From an uncultured Anaerolineae bacterium (lineage in GTDB: Bacteria; Chloroflexota; Anaerolineae; Aggregatilineales; Phototrophicaceae), in the NCBI GenBank assembly GCA_937995825.1, contig CALKJO010000002.1, forward strand, positions 310,001-374,000: DNA of 64,000 bases. The letters are read 5' to 3'. The notes under the pieces are model-generated. The model did not search any database, had not been told where the DNA came from, and saw only the letters and a program-made list of their open reading frames with translations. Position numbers and translations under genes: made by a program. Shown one piece after another: positions 43,439 to 52,004 of this stretch (positions are counted from its first letter, which is position 1; the number at the start of each line of letters is the position of its first letter).

Positions 43439-43912
43439 ATGCAGCCGGGCGCGCTGGATGACTTCATTCTGAGGCGGATGCTCGCCGATGTGGGGATGCC
43501 GGACGAATCAGCGCTGGAAGTCGAAGCGGCATGGGCGGTTTTCAAGCAATTTGCCCGTGTCCCGCTCAAGACCGAGAGCGACCTGCTGATGATCGAATGG
43601 CTGATGGTGGGTATCTGGGAGAGGCAGGCAGATGGCAGAGGTGCGCGGGTTGGAGAACGCTTCCATTTCTCGATGATCCGCCAGGGACAGGAGGAGGGCG
43701 ACGAGGAATACATCCAGACCGGCTGCGTTTTTGAATATGAGCCGGACGAGACGCTGAGCGGGTTTGGCAAAAATATCTTCTACTGGGAGGAGAACGAGCG
43801 CGAACCCACGCTGGATGACTTCTTCGCGCAGATCGAGGCGACCGGCGTGATCGCAGCACTGAAGGAACGGACGCCGATCATCCGGCGGATACGCTGCGAT
43901 CCGACGGGTTGA
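43439..43912 (+). CDS. Acidic cytoplasmic protein, unknown function
   Basis: 157 aa from ATG 43439, 4 nt after the upstream stop; the track entry 42902-43912 includes unrelated frame. The protein is acidic, with FSMIRQGQEEGDEEYIQTGCVFEYEPDETL and NIFYWEENEREPTLDDFFAQIEA. I recognise no family. Coupling suggests that it works with the Helicase_C_3-like protein. Confidence 0.65.
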   Translation: MQPGALDDFILRRMLADVGMPDESALEVEAAWAVFKQFARVPLKTESDLLMIEWLMVGIWERQADGRGARVGERFHFSMIRQGQEEGDEEYIQTGCVFEYEPDETLSGFGKNIFYWEENEREPTLDDFFAQIEATGVIAALKERTPIIRRIRCDPTG

Positions 43913-43976
43913 GCGGACTAAGCCCGCAATCTATGATACGATTGCCACAGCCTTGCATGACTCAGGGGAGTAAACC

Positions 43977-44567
43977 ATGACAGACTGTCTTCAGATACGC
44001 GCTTAACGGCATCCTGATCGGGGCATCCGTCGCCGCGCCCGTCGGCGCGATGGGTATCTTATGTATACGGCGCACGCTGGCGCATGGCTGGCGGTTCGGG
44101 TTCGCAACCGGACTAGGCGTCGCCGCCGCAGACGGCATCTACGGCAGTTTTGCTGCCTTTGGACTCACTTTTATCACGCAAACGCTCGTTGACCTGCGCG
44201 CTCCCATCGGCATTGTGGGCGGGCTGTTTTTGCTGTATCTGGGCTGGCGGACGCTGCGATCAGCCGGTCACGCGGCGCGTTCACATCGGCGCTGGCATTG
44301 GGCGTGACCAATCCCATGACGATCCTGCTGTTCGCTGCGATCTTCGCGGGATCGGGTCTGGCGGTGGCGGGCGGCGATGCGCGCGGCGCGGCGGCGCTGG
44401 TGGCAGGAGTCGTCGCGGGATCGACGCTGTGGTGGCTGATCTTAAGCGGCGGGACGGCGCTGCTGCGGACGCGCCTCAAGCCGAGCGCGCTGATGTGGTC
44501 GGATCGGCTATCGGCGGCGATCCTGATCCTATTCGGCATCGCCGCGCTAATCGGCGCGGCAGGCTGA
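43977..44567 (+). pseudogene. LysE/RhtB-family exporter gene with two frameshifts
   Basis: ATG 43977 has a ggggag ribosome site, but its frame stops after nine codons. One nucleotide further the LysE N-terminus reads on as FRYALNGILIGASVAAPVGAMGILCIRRTLAHGWRFGFATGLGVAAADGIYGSFAAFGLTFITQTL through GGLFLLYLGWRTLRSAG. A second shift near 44265-44275 is needed to continue SRGAFTSALALGVTNPMTILLFAAIFAGSGLAV to IAALIGAAG. Joined, they give a full LysE-fold protein of about 195 aa. Either the gene is decayed or the assembly has two indels. Confidence 0.8.
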
Positions 44568-44574
44568 CATGATG

Positions 44575-44600
44575 GGGAACGCCACGATGACGGCGTTCCC
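44575..44600. terminator. Stem-loop between convergent genes
   Basis: GGGAACGCC (44575-44583) and GGCGTTCCC (44592-44600) pair perfectly around an 8-nt loop, and GAT/ATC extends the stem across a bulged G. There is no T-run. The position between two convergent genes suggests a shared 3' end. Confidence 0.6.
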
Positions 44601-44612
44601 ATCACGGCAATG

Positions 44613-45065
44613 TCACGGGGTCAGCCCTTCCAGCGCATCGCGGTATGCCTGGGCAGTGCGCGGGGGAAGATCGGCGTTGATTTGGATCATCACGTTGCGG
44701 AAGGTATAAACATAGGAGACATCGCGGCGTGTCGCGGAGTTGGCGCGCAGACGCTCGATATATGCCGTCCATTGGGCGAGCGCTTCGGGCGTGTCGAAGA
44801 TCAGCACCTGCCCGCCGTTGGGGGCGACGCCTTCGATGGCGAACACGTAGCGGTCGCGGAACGATGACGGCGCATCGCGCCCGACCTGCATCTCGCGGGC
44901 GGGGTTGATCACGCTCAGACCGGCGGCGCGGAAGACATCAAGCACCTGCTGCGCCGTGTGCAGATTGAAAGGAAGTGGGGTCGGCGGCGGCGGACCCTGA
45001 CCGGGAAGCCCGCTGCAGCCAACGGCGGCGAGCGCGAACAGCGCGATCAGCAGGTAGCGCAGCAT
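44613..45065 (-). CDS. Small secreted lipoprotein
   Basis: 150 aa. Signal MLRYLLIALFALAAVGC with lipobox AVGC, followed by a Pro-rich linker (GLPGQGPPPPTPLP). The mature domain has HTAQQVLDVFRAAGLSVINPAREMQVGRDAP and VLIFDTPEALAQWTAYIERLRA, with no recognised family. The divergent neighbour starts 52 bp away. Confidence 0.7.
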   Translation of the reverse strand: MLRYLLIALFALAAVGCSGLPGQGPPPPTPLPFNLHTAQQVLDVFRAAGLSVINPAREMQVGRDAPSSFRDRYVFAIEGVAPNGGQVLIFDTPEALAQWTAYIERLRANSATRRDVSYVYTFRNVMIQINADLPPRTAQAYRDALEGLTP

Positions 45066-45117
45066 GACCTTTTCCTTTTATTGAGCAACACCCTAACGAT
45101 TATAGCTCAGGTTGAAA

Positions 45118-46113
45118 ATGACGGTGATTTTCCACGATCAGGATGGCGATCTCAGCGTTTTACAGGGTCGGCAGATCGGCGTTATCGGTTATGGCAACAT
45201 GGGGCGTCCGGTGGCGCTCAATCTGCGCGACAGCGGCGTGAATGTGCTGGTGAGCGAGCCGAGCGCAGAAAAACAGGCGCTCGCGGTCGAGGAGGGCTTT
45301 CCGCTGCACGATGTGGCGGAGGTCATGGAGCGCTGCCATGTGATCATGCCGCTTTTGCGCGATGAGGACATGCCCAAAGTCTATCTCAGCGAAGTCTCGC
45401 CGCGCTTGCAGCGCGATCAGGCGCTGATTTTCAGCAGCGCCTACAATATCGCCTTCGGTTTCATCGAAGCGCCGCCGTTTGTCGATGTGGGGTTGGTGTC
45501 GGCGCGGACGCTCGGCGCATCGGTCAGGCAGCGCTACATCAGCGGCGAGGGCTTTGCCAGCTTTGTCGCGGTTGCGCAGGATGCCAGCCGGCACGCCTGG
45601 CAGATCGTGCTGGCGGTGGCGAAGGCGATGGGCGCGCTGCGCGGCGGCGGCGTCGAGATTCGCTTTGAACAGGAGGCAGAGCTGGACTTGTTCATGCAGC
45701 AGACCGTCCTGCCGATGTTTCACCACATCATCATCGCGGCGGCGCGCCTGCTGATCGACAAAGGCTACCCGCCGGAAGCGGTCTTCACCGAACTTTACGT
45801 CAGCGGCGAAACATCGGATTACCTCCGGCACGCCGCGCAGTTTGGGCTGATGCGGGCGCTGAAGATGCAGTCGCTGCCGGCGCAGTACGGCGTGTTGAGC
45901 CGCTATGAGCGCTTTAAAGAGATGAAGCTGGATCGGCTGCTGGAGATCGCGCTGGAGGACATCCGCGAGGGCAAGTTCGCGCAGGAGTGGGCGAAAGAAT
46001 TTGCAGCGGACTATCCGCGCTTGCGCGCGCTGATGAAGCAGCGCGCGTCGATGGACATCTGGGAGTTTGAGCAGCAGACGGTCGAGCTGCTGCGCGGCAT
46101 CGCGCTGGACTGA
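45118..46113 (+). CDS. Ketol-acid-reductoisomerase-like protein with altered active site
   Basis: 331 aa from ATG 45118 (MTVIFHDQDGDLSVLQGRQIGVIGYGNMG); the track uses TTG 45112. The overall order follows KARI (IlvC): Rossmann domain with ALNLRDSGVNVLV, VIMPLLRDEDMPKVY, then the helical domain GEGFASFVAVAQDASRHAWQIVLAVAKAMGALRGG...EAELDLFMQQTVL...GYPPEAVFTELYVSGETSDYL. Residues essential in IlvC are changed: GYGSQGH to GYGNMGR, the HGFNIHFG segment to SAYNIAFG, APKGPG to SARTLG and TDLFGEQ to LDLFMQQ. It is a paralog unlikely to act as a normal KARI. Its role is unknown. Confidence 0.75.
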   Translation: MTVIFHDQDGDLSVLQGRQIGVIGYGNMGRPVALNLRDSGVNVLVSEPSAEKQALAVEEGFPLHDVAEVMERCHVIMPLLRDEDMPKVYLSEVSPRLQRDQALIFSSAYNIAFGFIEAPPFVDVGLVSARTLGASVRQRYISGEGFASFVAVAQDASRHAWQIVLAVAKAMGALRGGGVEIRFEQEAELDLFMQQTVLPMFHHIIIAAARLLIDKGYPPEAVFTELYVSGETSDYLRHAAQFGLMRALKMQSLPAQYGVLSRYERFKEMKLDRLLEIALEDIREGKFAQEWAKEFAADYPRLRALMKQRASMDIWEFEQQTVELLRGIALD

Positions 46114-46229
46114 TTTGTAAAATGCTTAAAGATACAACAAAAACGACTTAATCGAAGCTCTCTACATTTGAAAGCATCCGAAGTCTAAAGCCACACTTGC
46201 GCGATCATTAATTCAGGAGGTCTGTCATC

Positions 46230-47924
46230 GTGCAGAAAGGTTTTTGTCACAGTCTTCGATTGGTGTTGATTCTGATCCTCGCGCTGAGCCTGTCGGGGCT
46301 GGCGCGCGCTCAGGACAGGAACGACACCGTCATCATCGGCGCACCTGCATCCACGGCGTTTCGTAATAATCCGCTCTGGGCGACCAGCTCGGCGGACTTC
46401 TACGTCTTCCCGCTCATCCTGCCGGGGCTGACTTGGTTCGACGATCAGATGAAGCCGATCCTGGCGCTGGCGGAGTCCGTGTCGATCAGCGAGGATGGGC
46501 TGACCTATACCTTCATGCTGCCGGAGAACGCCACTTGGAGCGACGGCGCGCCGATCACGGCGGAGGATGTCAAGTTCACCTGGGAGCTGAAGTCCCATCC
46601 GGCGCTGCTGGCGCTGCCGCAGCCGCCAGCGGGGCGCGGTGACATCACGCTGGTGGCAGGCGTCGACGCCTACAGCCGCGGTGAAGCGGATGAGATCACC
46701 GGCATTCAGGTGCTGGATGAGCGGACAGTGTCGTTCACGCTGAATTCCCCCAATTTCCTGTTCCTGGGCAACGCCACGCTCGGCATCCTGCCCAAGCACA
46801 TCCTCGGCGAGGTCGATCCGGCGCAGATCGCCGATCACTCGTATATTGACTTCCCCGATGTCACCAGCGGAGCCTATACGCTGGTGGAGTATGAACGCGG
46901 GAGTTTCTGGCGCTTAGCGGCGCGCCCGGATCACTGGGGCGTGCAGCCGGCGATCCCGAATGTGATCGTGCGCGCCTTTGCCGATATCCAGTCGCAGCTT
47001 GCAGCGATGGAGGCAGGCGAGATCGATGTGACAACCGTGCCTGCCGCTGAGGTCGAGCGCTTCGAAAACGTGGACGGAATCACCCTGGTGGCGCGCCCTG
47101 GATTGGGCTTCTACGTGCTGCACGTCAACATCAGCGAGCCGCGCGTGACCGAGAACTGCTCAGCGGAAGCGGTCGCACAGGCGTACACCAAGCGCGATCC
47201 GATTGCCGATGTGCGCGTGCGCCAGGCGCTGTCATTTGCCATCGACCGCGATGAGATCATCGATGTGATCGCCAACGGTCAGGGGACGCGCATCTTCTCC
47301 TCGATCTTCGGACCCGACTGGCTCGATAACAGCGGCTTGGAGGCGTATGACTACAATCCGGAGCGCGCGCTGGAACTGCTGGCGGAAGCCGGCTGGACGC
47401 TCAACGAGGCGGGCAATCGCTTGGTCAATGCCAACGGCGAGTCGATCCGTCAGCTCATTTACGTGTCCCAGGCGGGTGAGGAAGGCTTTCAGCTCGGCAT
47501 CCTGCTGCAGGATTATCTGGGCGCAATCGGCATCCCGCTGGAAATCCGCCTGACGACCGCCAGCAACTTCCTGCCGACGGTTTTTGAAGAAGATTGGGAC
47601 TTGGCGCGCAACGCCGGCGGGTCGCTTGGGCGCGATCCCAGCGAGAGCGCGCGCTTCTACCGCACCTGCGCCGGCTGGGCGAACGCCATTGGCTACAGCA
47701 ACCCCGAATGGGACGCCCTGATGGACTCCGGCGCGGCGACGACTGACCTGAGCGAGCGCGCTGCCATCTACAATCAAGCGGCGCGCACCCTCAATACGGA
47801 GCTGCCCAGCCTGTTCTTGATGTCGCCCAACATCACGTGGGCGGTGCGCGATACGATTGAAGGCTTTGTCGGCTCGGCGGGCAACTACATCACCTGGAAC
47901 CTTCCCGATTGGCGGCTGCGCTAG
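46230..47924 (+). CDS. Family 5 ABC solute-binding protein
   Basis: 564 aa. GTG start at 46230 with an aggaggt ribosome site. Sec signal MQKGFCHSLRLVLILILALSLSGLARAQ. The body has ILALAESVSISEDGLTYTFMLPENATWSDGAPITAEDVKFTWE, NVIVRAFADIQSQLAAMEAGEIDVTTVP, ADVRVRQALSFAIDRDEIIDVI and a C-lobe SESARFYRTCAGWANAIGYSNPEWDALM, the DppA/OppA plan. It binds peptides or similar ligands. A large stem-loop and the two permeases follow. Confidence 0.9.
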   Translation: MQKGFCHSLRLVLILILALSLSGLARAQDRNDTVIIGAPASTAFRNNPLWATSSADFYVFPLILPGLTWFDDQMKPILALAESVSISEDGLTYTFMLPENATWSDGAPITAEDVKFTWELKSHPALLALPQPPAGRGDITLVAGVDAYSRGEADEITGIQVLDERTVSFTLNSPNFLFLGNATLGILPKHILGEVDPAQIADHSYIDFPDVTSGAYTLVEYERGSFWRLAARPDHWGVQPAIPNVIVRAFADIQSQLAAMEAGEIDVTTVPAAEVERFENVDGITLVARPGLGFYVLHVNISEPRVTENCSAEAVAQAYTKRDPIADVRVRQALSFAIDRDEIIDVIANGQGTRIFSSIFGPDWLDNSGLEAYDYNPERALELLAEAGWTLNEAGNRLVNANGESIRQLIYVSQAGEEGFQLGILLQDYLGAIGIPLEIRLTTASNFLPTVFEEDWDLARNAGGSLGRDPSESARFYRTCAGWANAIGYSNPEWDALMDSGAATTDLSERAAIYNQAARTLNTELPSLFLMSPNITWAVRDTIEGFVGSAGNYITWNLPDWRLR

Positions 47925-47939
47925 CTGGACAGCACCGAT

Positions 47940-47968
47940 GGCGAGGGGCGGCGCGCCCGCCCTTCGCC
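47940..47968 (+). repeat. 12-bp GC-rich stem-loop between receptor and permease genes
   Basis: GGCGAGGGGCGG and CCGCCCTTCGCC pair along 12 bp (one G-T) with a 5-nt loop. No T-run. It starts 15 nt after the receptor stop and ends 26 nt before the permease start. Confidence 0.8.
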
Positions 47969-47993
47969 CTGCTCGCTCACGCAGACTCTGCCT

Positions 47994-48974
47994 ATGACCG
48001 CTTACCTTCTACGCCGCATGGCTGTATCCATCCCCGTCCTGATCGGCATCACCATCGGCACATTCCTGCTCATCAGCGCTGCCCCAGGCGATCCGCTGCT
48101 GGCATACGCCAGCCTGGACGACTTCAGCGATGCCCAGATCACGCGCGCGCGCGCTGAGTTGGGCTTGGACGACTCGCTGCCAGAGCAGTATCTCCGCTGG
48201 CTCAGCAGCATCTTGCAGGGGAACTTCGGTCGCTCGCTGGTCACGCAGCGCAGCGTTGCCGCTGAGATCGCCGCCAGCTTTGGCATCACAGTCCGCCTGA
48301 CGCTCCTGGCGCTGTTGGTCAGCACAGCGGTCGGCATTGGCGTCGGCGTCATATCCGCGGTGCGCCAATATTCCCTGCTGGACTATGCCTTCACGTTCAT
48401 CTCCTTCCTCGGTCTGAGTATGCCCGGTTTTTTCCTAGCGCTGCTGCTGGTGGCGGTGTTCGCGCTGAGTCTGGGCTGGCTGCCGACATCGGGGATGTTC
48501 ACGCTGACGCTCCCCGCGGAGGCATCCGCATGGGAGCGCTTCTGGGACAGCGCGCGCTACCTGGTGCTGCCCGTGATCGCGCTCAGCGCGCCGGATGCCG
48601 CATCGCTGGCGCGCTACACCCGCTCCAGTATGCTCGACGTGCTGGGACAGACCTACCGTGCCACCGCGCGCGCCAAAGGGCTGCGCGAGTCCTATATCCT
48701 CTGGCGGCATCTGCTGCCCAACGCCATGCTCCAGATCATCACCGTGATCGCGCTGCGGCTGCCTGGCTTGTTCGGCGGCTCGGTCGTTGTGGAGACGATC
48801 TTCAACTTTCCGGGAATGGGGCTGCTGAGCGTGCGCGCCGCCACAGACAAGGACTATCCAACGATTATGGGGATCACGCTGATCTTCGCGCTGCTGCTGC
48901 TGGCAGCCAATTTTGCCGCTGACATGTTGTACGCGATCTTCGATCCACGAGTGCAGTATGACCAACCGGGCTGA
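47994..48974 (+). CDS. Dpp/Opp-type ABC permease, B subunit
   Basis: 326 aa, six helices. The N-terminal ISAAPGDPLLAYASLDDFSDAQITRARAELGLDDSLPEQYLRWLSSILQGNFGRSL is typical of DppB/OppB. The EAA loop is RATARAKGLRESYILWRHLLPNAML. It overlaps the C-subunit start by 17 nt. The start ATG 47994 lacks a clear ribosome site because of the upstream stem-loop. Confidence 0.92.
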   Translation: MTAYLLRRMAVSIPVLIGITIGTFLLISAAPGDPLLAYASLDDFSDAQITRARAELGLDDSLPEQYLRWLSSILQGNFGRSLVTQRSVAAEIAASFGITVRLTLLALLVSTAVGIGVGVISAVRQYSLLDYAFTFISFLGLSMPGFFLALLLVAVFALSLGWLPTSGMFTLTLPAEASAWERFWDSARYLVLPVIALSAPDAASLARYTRSSMLDVLGQTYRATARAKGLRESYILWRHLLPNAMLQIITVIALRLPGLFGGSVVVETIFNFPGMGLLSVRAATDKDYPTIMGITLIFALLLLAANFAADMLYAIFDPRVQYDQPG

Positions 48975-49848
48975 AGTCATTCGGCTGAGCGCCGGGCGAT
49001 CGCGCACGCGCCGACCCAATCGCACGGTGAGGCGCTTCATGCGCCATCGTCTCGCTATGATCGGCGCGATCATCCTGATCACGATGCTGAGCGCCGCGCT
49101 GCTCGCGGAGCAGATCGCGCGCTTCGATTACGATGAGCGCGCGCGCGGCTACCGCGACAGCCCGCCTAACAGCGTGCATTGGCTGGGGACGGATCGGCTG
49201 GGGCTGGACGTGTGGAGCAATTTGATCTACGGCGCGCGCGTCTCGCTGACGGTGGGCATCACAACGGGGCTGCTGGCGGTCGGCATTGGCGCATTGGTCG
49301 GCTTGGTCTCCGGATACACCGGCGGTTGGGTCGATGGCGCGCTCATGCGCTTGGTGGACACCATCATCGCCTTCCCGACGCTCGTGATCGTGCTGGCGGC
49401 GATCGCGTTGTTAGGCGCTAGTCTCATCAACATCATCCTGATCATCAGTTTGGTGACATGGACGGGCAGCGCCCGCCTCGTCCGCGCGCAGGTCTTATCG
49501 CTGCGCAGTTGGGATTTCGTCACGGCGTCACGCGCGCTCGGCGCGTCGGACTGGCGCATCCTCTTTCGGCATATCGCGCCCAACGTCGTTTCGTCGTTGC
49601 TGGTCGCGGTGACGCTGTCGATTGCCGGCTCGGTGCTGATCGAGGCAAATCTCAGCTTTCTCGGTCTCGGCGATCCGACACAGCCAAGCTGGGGACGCAT
49701 GTTGAACGCCGCGCAGTCGCACACGATCCTGCGCACGCGCTGGTGGCTGTGGATTCCGCCAGGGCTGGCAATCGTCCTCTGCACGCTCAGCTTCAATTTC
49801 GTCGGTGATGGGCTGCGCGATGCGCTCGACCCATTCACAACACGCTAG
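48958..49848 (+). CDS. Dpp/Opp-type ABC permease, C subunit
   Basis: 296 aa from ATG 48958 (MTNRAEVIRLSAGRSRTRR), overlapping the B subunit; the track start at 48913 lies deeper in that gene. Marks: HWLGTDRLGLDVWSNLIYGARVSLTVGITTG, the EAA loop FVTASRALGASDWRILFRHIAPNVVSSLLV and LSFLGLGDPTQPSWGRMLNAAQSH. No DppD or DppF genes follow; the next gene is convergent, 7 nt away. Confidence 0.93.
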   Translation: MTNRAEVIRLSAGRSRTRRPNRTVRRFMRHRLAMIGAIILITMLSAALLAEQIARFDYDERARGYRDSPPNSVHWLGTDRLGLDVWSNLIYGARVSLTVGITTGLLAVGIGALVGLVSGYTGGWVDGALMRLVDTIIAFPTLVIVLAAIALLGASLINIILIISLVTWTGSARLVRAQVLSLRSWDFVTASRALGASDWRILFRHIAPNVVSSLLVAVTLSIAGSVLIEANLSFLGLGDPTQPSWGRMLNAAQSHTILRTRWWLWIPPGLAIVLCTLSFNFVGDGLRDALDPFTTR

Positions 49849-49855
49849 CTCACCG

Positions 49856-51775
49856 TCATAAGCGCGGACGCGGGATGTTGGGCGGGCGGCTGCCTGCACC
49901 TGGCGGGGGCGGCGGCGGCGCGGCAATTCCCCCACTCGGATCGAAGAAGGGTAGGCTGGTGGGGCGCGCGGGCGGCGGCGCGCTGGGCGCGGCGGGTGGC
50001 GCGCTGGAGGGGCGCACGGGCGGCGGCGCGCTGGGCGGTGGATTGGCGCAGCCTAGCGAGGGCGCACTCGGCGCGGGCTGTCCCTGCTGCGTCTGCTGAG
50101 TGCGGTTGGCTTCATGGTAGGCGCGCAGATATTCAACGATGGCATCGCGCTCGGACTGCGCTTCCCACTGCTGAGCGCGATTTTTCAGCTCCGCCTGACG
50201 GCGCGAAATCTCCGCGTGGAGTTCCTGCGGGGCGTAGATCGGGGCGATGATCTTGGGCTTGCCCGCCCCGATCAAAAAGATGCGGACTTCGCCGCGATTG
50301 AGCAAACTGTTGACCAAGCCCTGCACATCCGAGATGACATTGTCGATCTGAGTCAAACTGATCTGGTCGATCTCGTTTTGCAGCCAGAGCGGGCGCTTGT
50401 GGACGATCGTGATCGTCTGCGGATTGATCGTGATCGTGTCATTGCGCCAGTCCCAGTCCGCCATATAGAACCAGACCACCGCAAACAGCAGCACCGCGAC
50501 CCCCAGCGACAGCGCGATGATCGGCGTGACCGCGCCGCCGAAGATCGATACGCCGGCAATGGCGGTGATGATCCCGATCAGTCCGAGGACGAGAGCGATG
50601 GCGGGCAGCGCGATATACGCCAGCCAGACGGTGAAGTGCTTGCGATAAACCGTCTCGCCCGCTTCATTGATGAAGCGCGTGCGCGCAATCGCGAGTCCCT
50701 GCATCCCGCTGCGCCGGACGCTCTCGCCAGAGCCGCCGCCCACGCCCCCGCCAGCCAGAGAAATGTAGGGCGAGTTGGTCGAAAGTCCTGTACCATCGCT
50801 GATGCCAAGCGCGCGTTCAATGTCGGCGCGGATGTTGAGCTGACTGCGCTGGCGCGTGAGCTGCTGGAAGCGGTCGCGCTCAACAAAGATCGCCGACTGC
50901 ACTGCGCGTGGATTCGGCATAAAAGGCGCTTCTAAACTGCCCGTCTCGCCCGCTGTCCTGACGAACACCGTCCCGTAGCCAAACAGCCGCGCCATCAGAT
51001 CGGCGGGGGGAATCTCCGACCGCACTTCAACGACGCGCTCCAGCGGGATTTCGCTCAGCGAGCGGGTGAAGGTGAGCAGATTGTTATGCACCTTGACGAT
51101 GCGCTCACTGGTCAGGATGAGCGCGTCGTCGCGCCATTCAAAATACAGATAGGCGATGCCCGCCACCACGATCACCAGCGCCAACCCGCCCAGCGCCAGC
51201 GCAACTGTTGGCGTTGTGGCGCTGAGGAAGACCGCCGCCGCGCCAACCGCGCCGCCGATGATGACTGGGATCGGAATCTGGCGAATCCAGACCCATTGAT
51301 GCAGCCGCCAGGCATGGATGATCGTCTCTGTCGGGCGCTGTCCGGTAAGAAGCTGGCGCGCCAGTGCCAGCTCTTCCGCCTTCAGATGACTGCGCAGATT
51401 GGGCTGAGTCGACGGCTGCGCATTGAGCGCGGCGTCCATGCGCGCGCGCGACAAAAACAGCACCACCGATGGCTCCAGCACGCGCAGTGTCGCGCTTTCG
51501 ATCATCGGCTCATTGAGCGCTGCCTCGTTGATATACTGCCCGCCGCCGACTAGACCAAGCTGCTGCTCACCCTGCGGCGTCTGGCGTGTCAGCAGCGCCT
51601 TGCCGGAGACAAAGACGAACATCCCCTGCGTCGGCTGCCCCTGCGCAAAGACGATTTCGCCCGGCTCAAAGCGCCGCACCTGAAACGCGGTCGAGAGCGC
51701 GCTGAGCTGCTCCGGCGAAAGCCGCTCAAACAGCGGGATACTGCGGATGTGATTGAGGACAAATCGGTCGGTCAT
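49856..51775 (-). CDS. Cyclic-nucleotide-binding membrane protein with two bPH_2 domains
   Basis: 639 aa from ATG 51775 (MTDRFVLNHIRSIPLFERLSPEQLSALS); longer track starts cross the tRNA. Residues 1-125 form a cNMP-binding-like domain (FEPGEIVFAQGQPTQGMFVFVSGKALLTRQ). A first helix pair (about 150-205) leads to a bPH_2 domain (ALILTSERIVKVHNNLLTFTRSLSEIPLERVVEVRSEIP). A second helix pair (about 375-430) leads to another (TITINPQTITIVHKRPLWLQNEIDQISLTQIDNVISDVQGL). The C-terminal 70 residues are Pro/Ala-rich. Suggests a membrane sensor for a nucleotide; the effector is unknown. The cNMP pocket Arg is not clearly placed. Confidence 0.8.
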   Translation of the reverse strand: MTDRFVLNHIRSIPLFERLSPEQLSALSTAFQVRRFEPGEIVFAQGQPTQGMFVFVSGKALLTRQTPQGEQQLGLVGGGQYINEAALNEPMIESATLRVLEPSVVLFLSRARMDAALNAQPSTQPNLRSHLKAEELALARQLLTGQRPTETIIHAWRLHQWVWIRQIPIPVIIGGAVGAAAVFLSATTPTVALALGGLALVIVVAGIAYLYFEWRDDALILTSERIVKVHNNLLTFTRSLSEIPLERVVEVRSEIPPADLMARLFGYGTVFVRTAGETGSLEAPFMPNPRAVQSAIFVERDRFQQLTRQRSQLNIRADIERALGISDGTGLSTNSPYISLAGGGVGGGSGESVRRSGMQGLAIARTRFINEAGETVYRKHFTVWLAYIALPAIALVLGLIGIITAIAGVSIFGGAVTPIIALSLGVAVLLFAVVWFYMADWDWRNDTITINPQTITIVHKRPLWLQNEIDQISLTQIDNVISDVQGLVNSLLNRGEVRIFLIGAGKPKIIAPIYAPQELHAEISRRQAELKNRAQQWEAQSERDAIVEYLRAYHEANRTQQTQQGQPAPSAPSLGCANPPPSAPPPVRPSSAPPAAPSAPPPARPTSLPFFDPSGGIAAPPPPPPGAGSRPPNIPRPRL

Positions 51776-51827
51776 GGCGATGCGATTCCGGCTTTTGCAG
51801 ATCATTGTACTCGTTTTTGGGGCGGAA

Positions 51828-51856
51828 TTGACGATCAGGGGGCGATTTGCTATGCT
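51828..51856 (+). promoter_or_regulatory. Promoter of tRNA-Leu
   Basis: TTGACG (51828-51833), 17-bp spacer, TATGCT (51851-51856), 14 bp before the tRNA. Confidence 0.7.
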
Positions 51857-51870
51857 AAAGTCGCACAGAT

Positions 51871-51956
51871 GGGGCAGTGGCGGAACGGCAGACGCAGCAG
51901 ACTTAAAATCTGAAGCCTGAAAGGGCGTGTGGGTTCGAATCCCACCTGCCTCACCA
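51871..51956 (+). tRNA. tRNA-Leu (anticodon UAA)
   Basis: 86 nt including an encoded CCA. The acceptor arms GGGGCAG and CTGCCTC pair with one G-T. The anticodon stem-loop cagacTTAAAAtctg gives UAA. A long variable arm (class II, as in Leu) follows, and the T arm is GTGGGttcgaatCCCAC. The promoter and terminator flank it. Confidence 0.95.
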
Positions 51957-51980
51957 GATTGGACGTAGTCCGAACATTGA

Positions 51981-52004
51981 CCAGCCATCGCGCTGGCATT
52001 TTTT
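51981..52004 (+). terminator. Terminator of tRNA-Leu
   Basis: CCAGC (51981-51985) and GCTGG (51992-51996) form a short hairpin followed, after CA, by T6. Confidence 0.75.

Noticed and set aside
51857-51960. Continuation of the cNMP protein upstream through the tRNA (track start 52030)
   Set aside because: The extra residues are the antisense of tRNA-Leu; ATG 51775 begins the recognisable domain.
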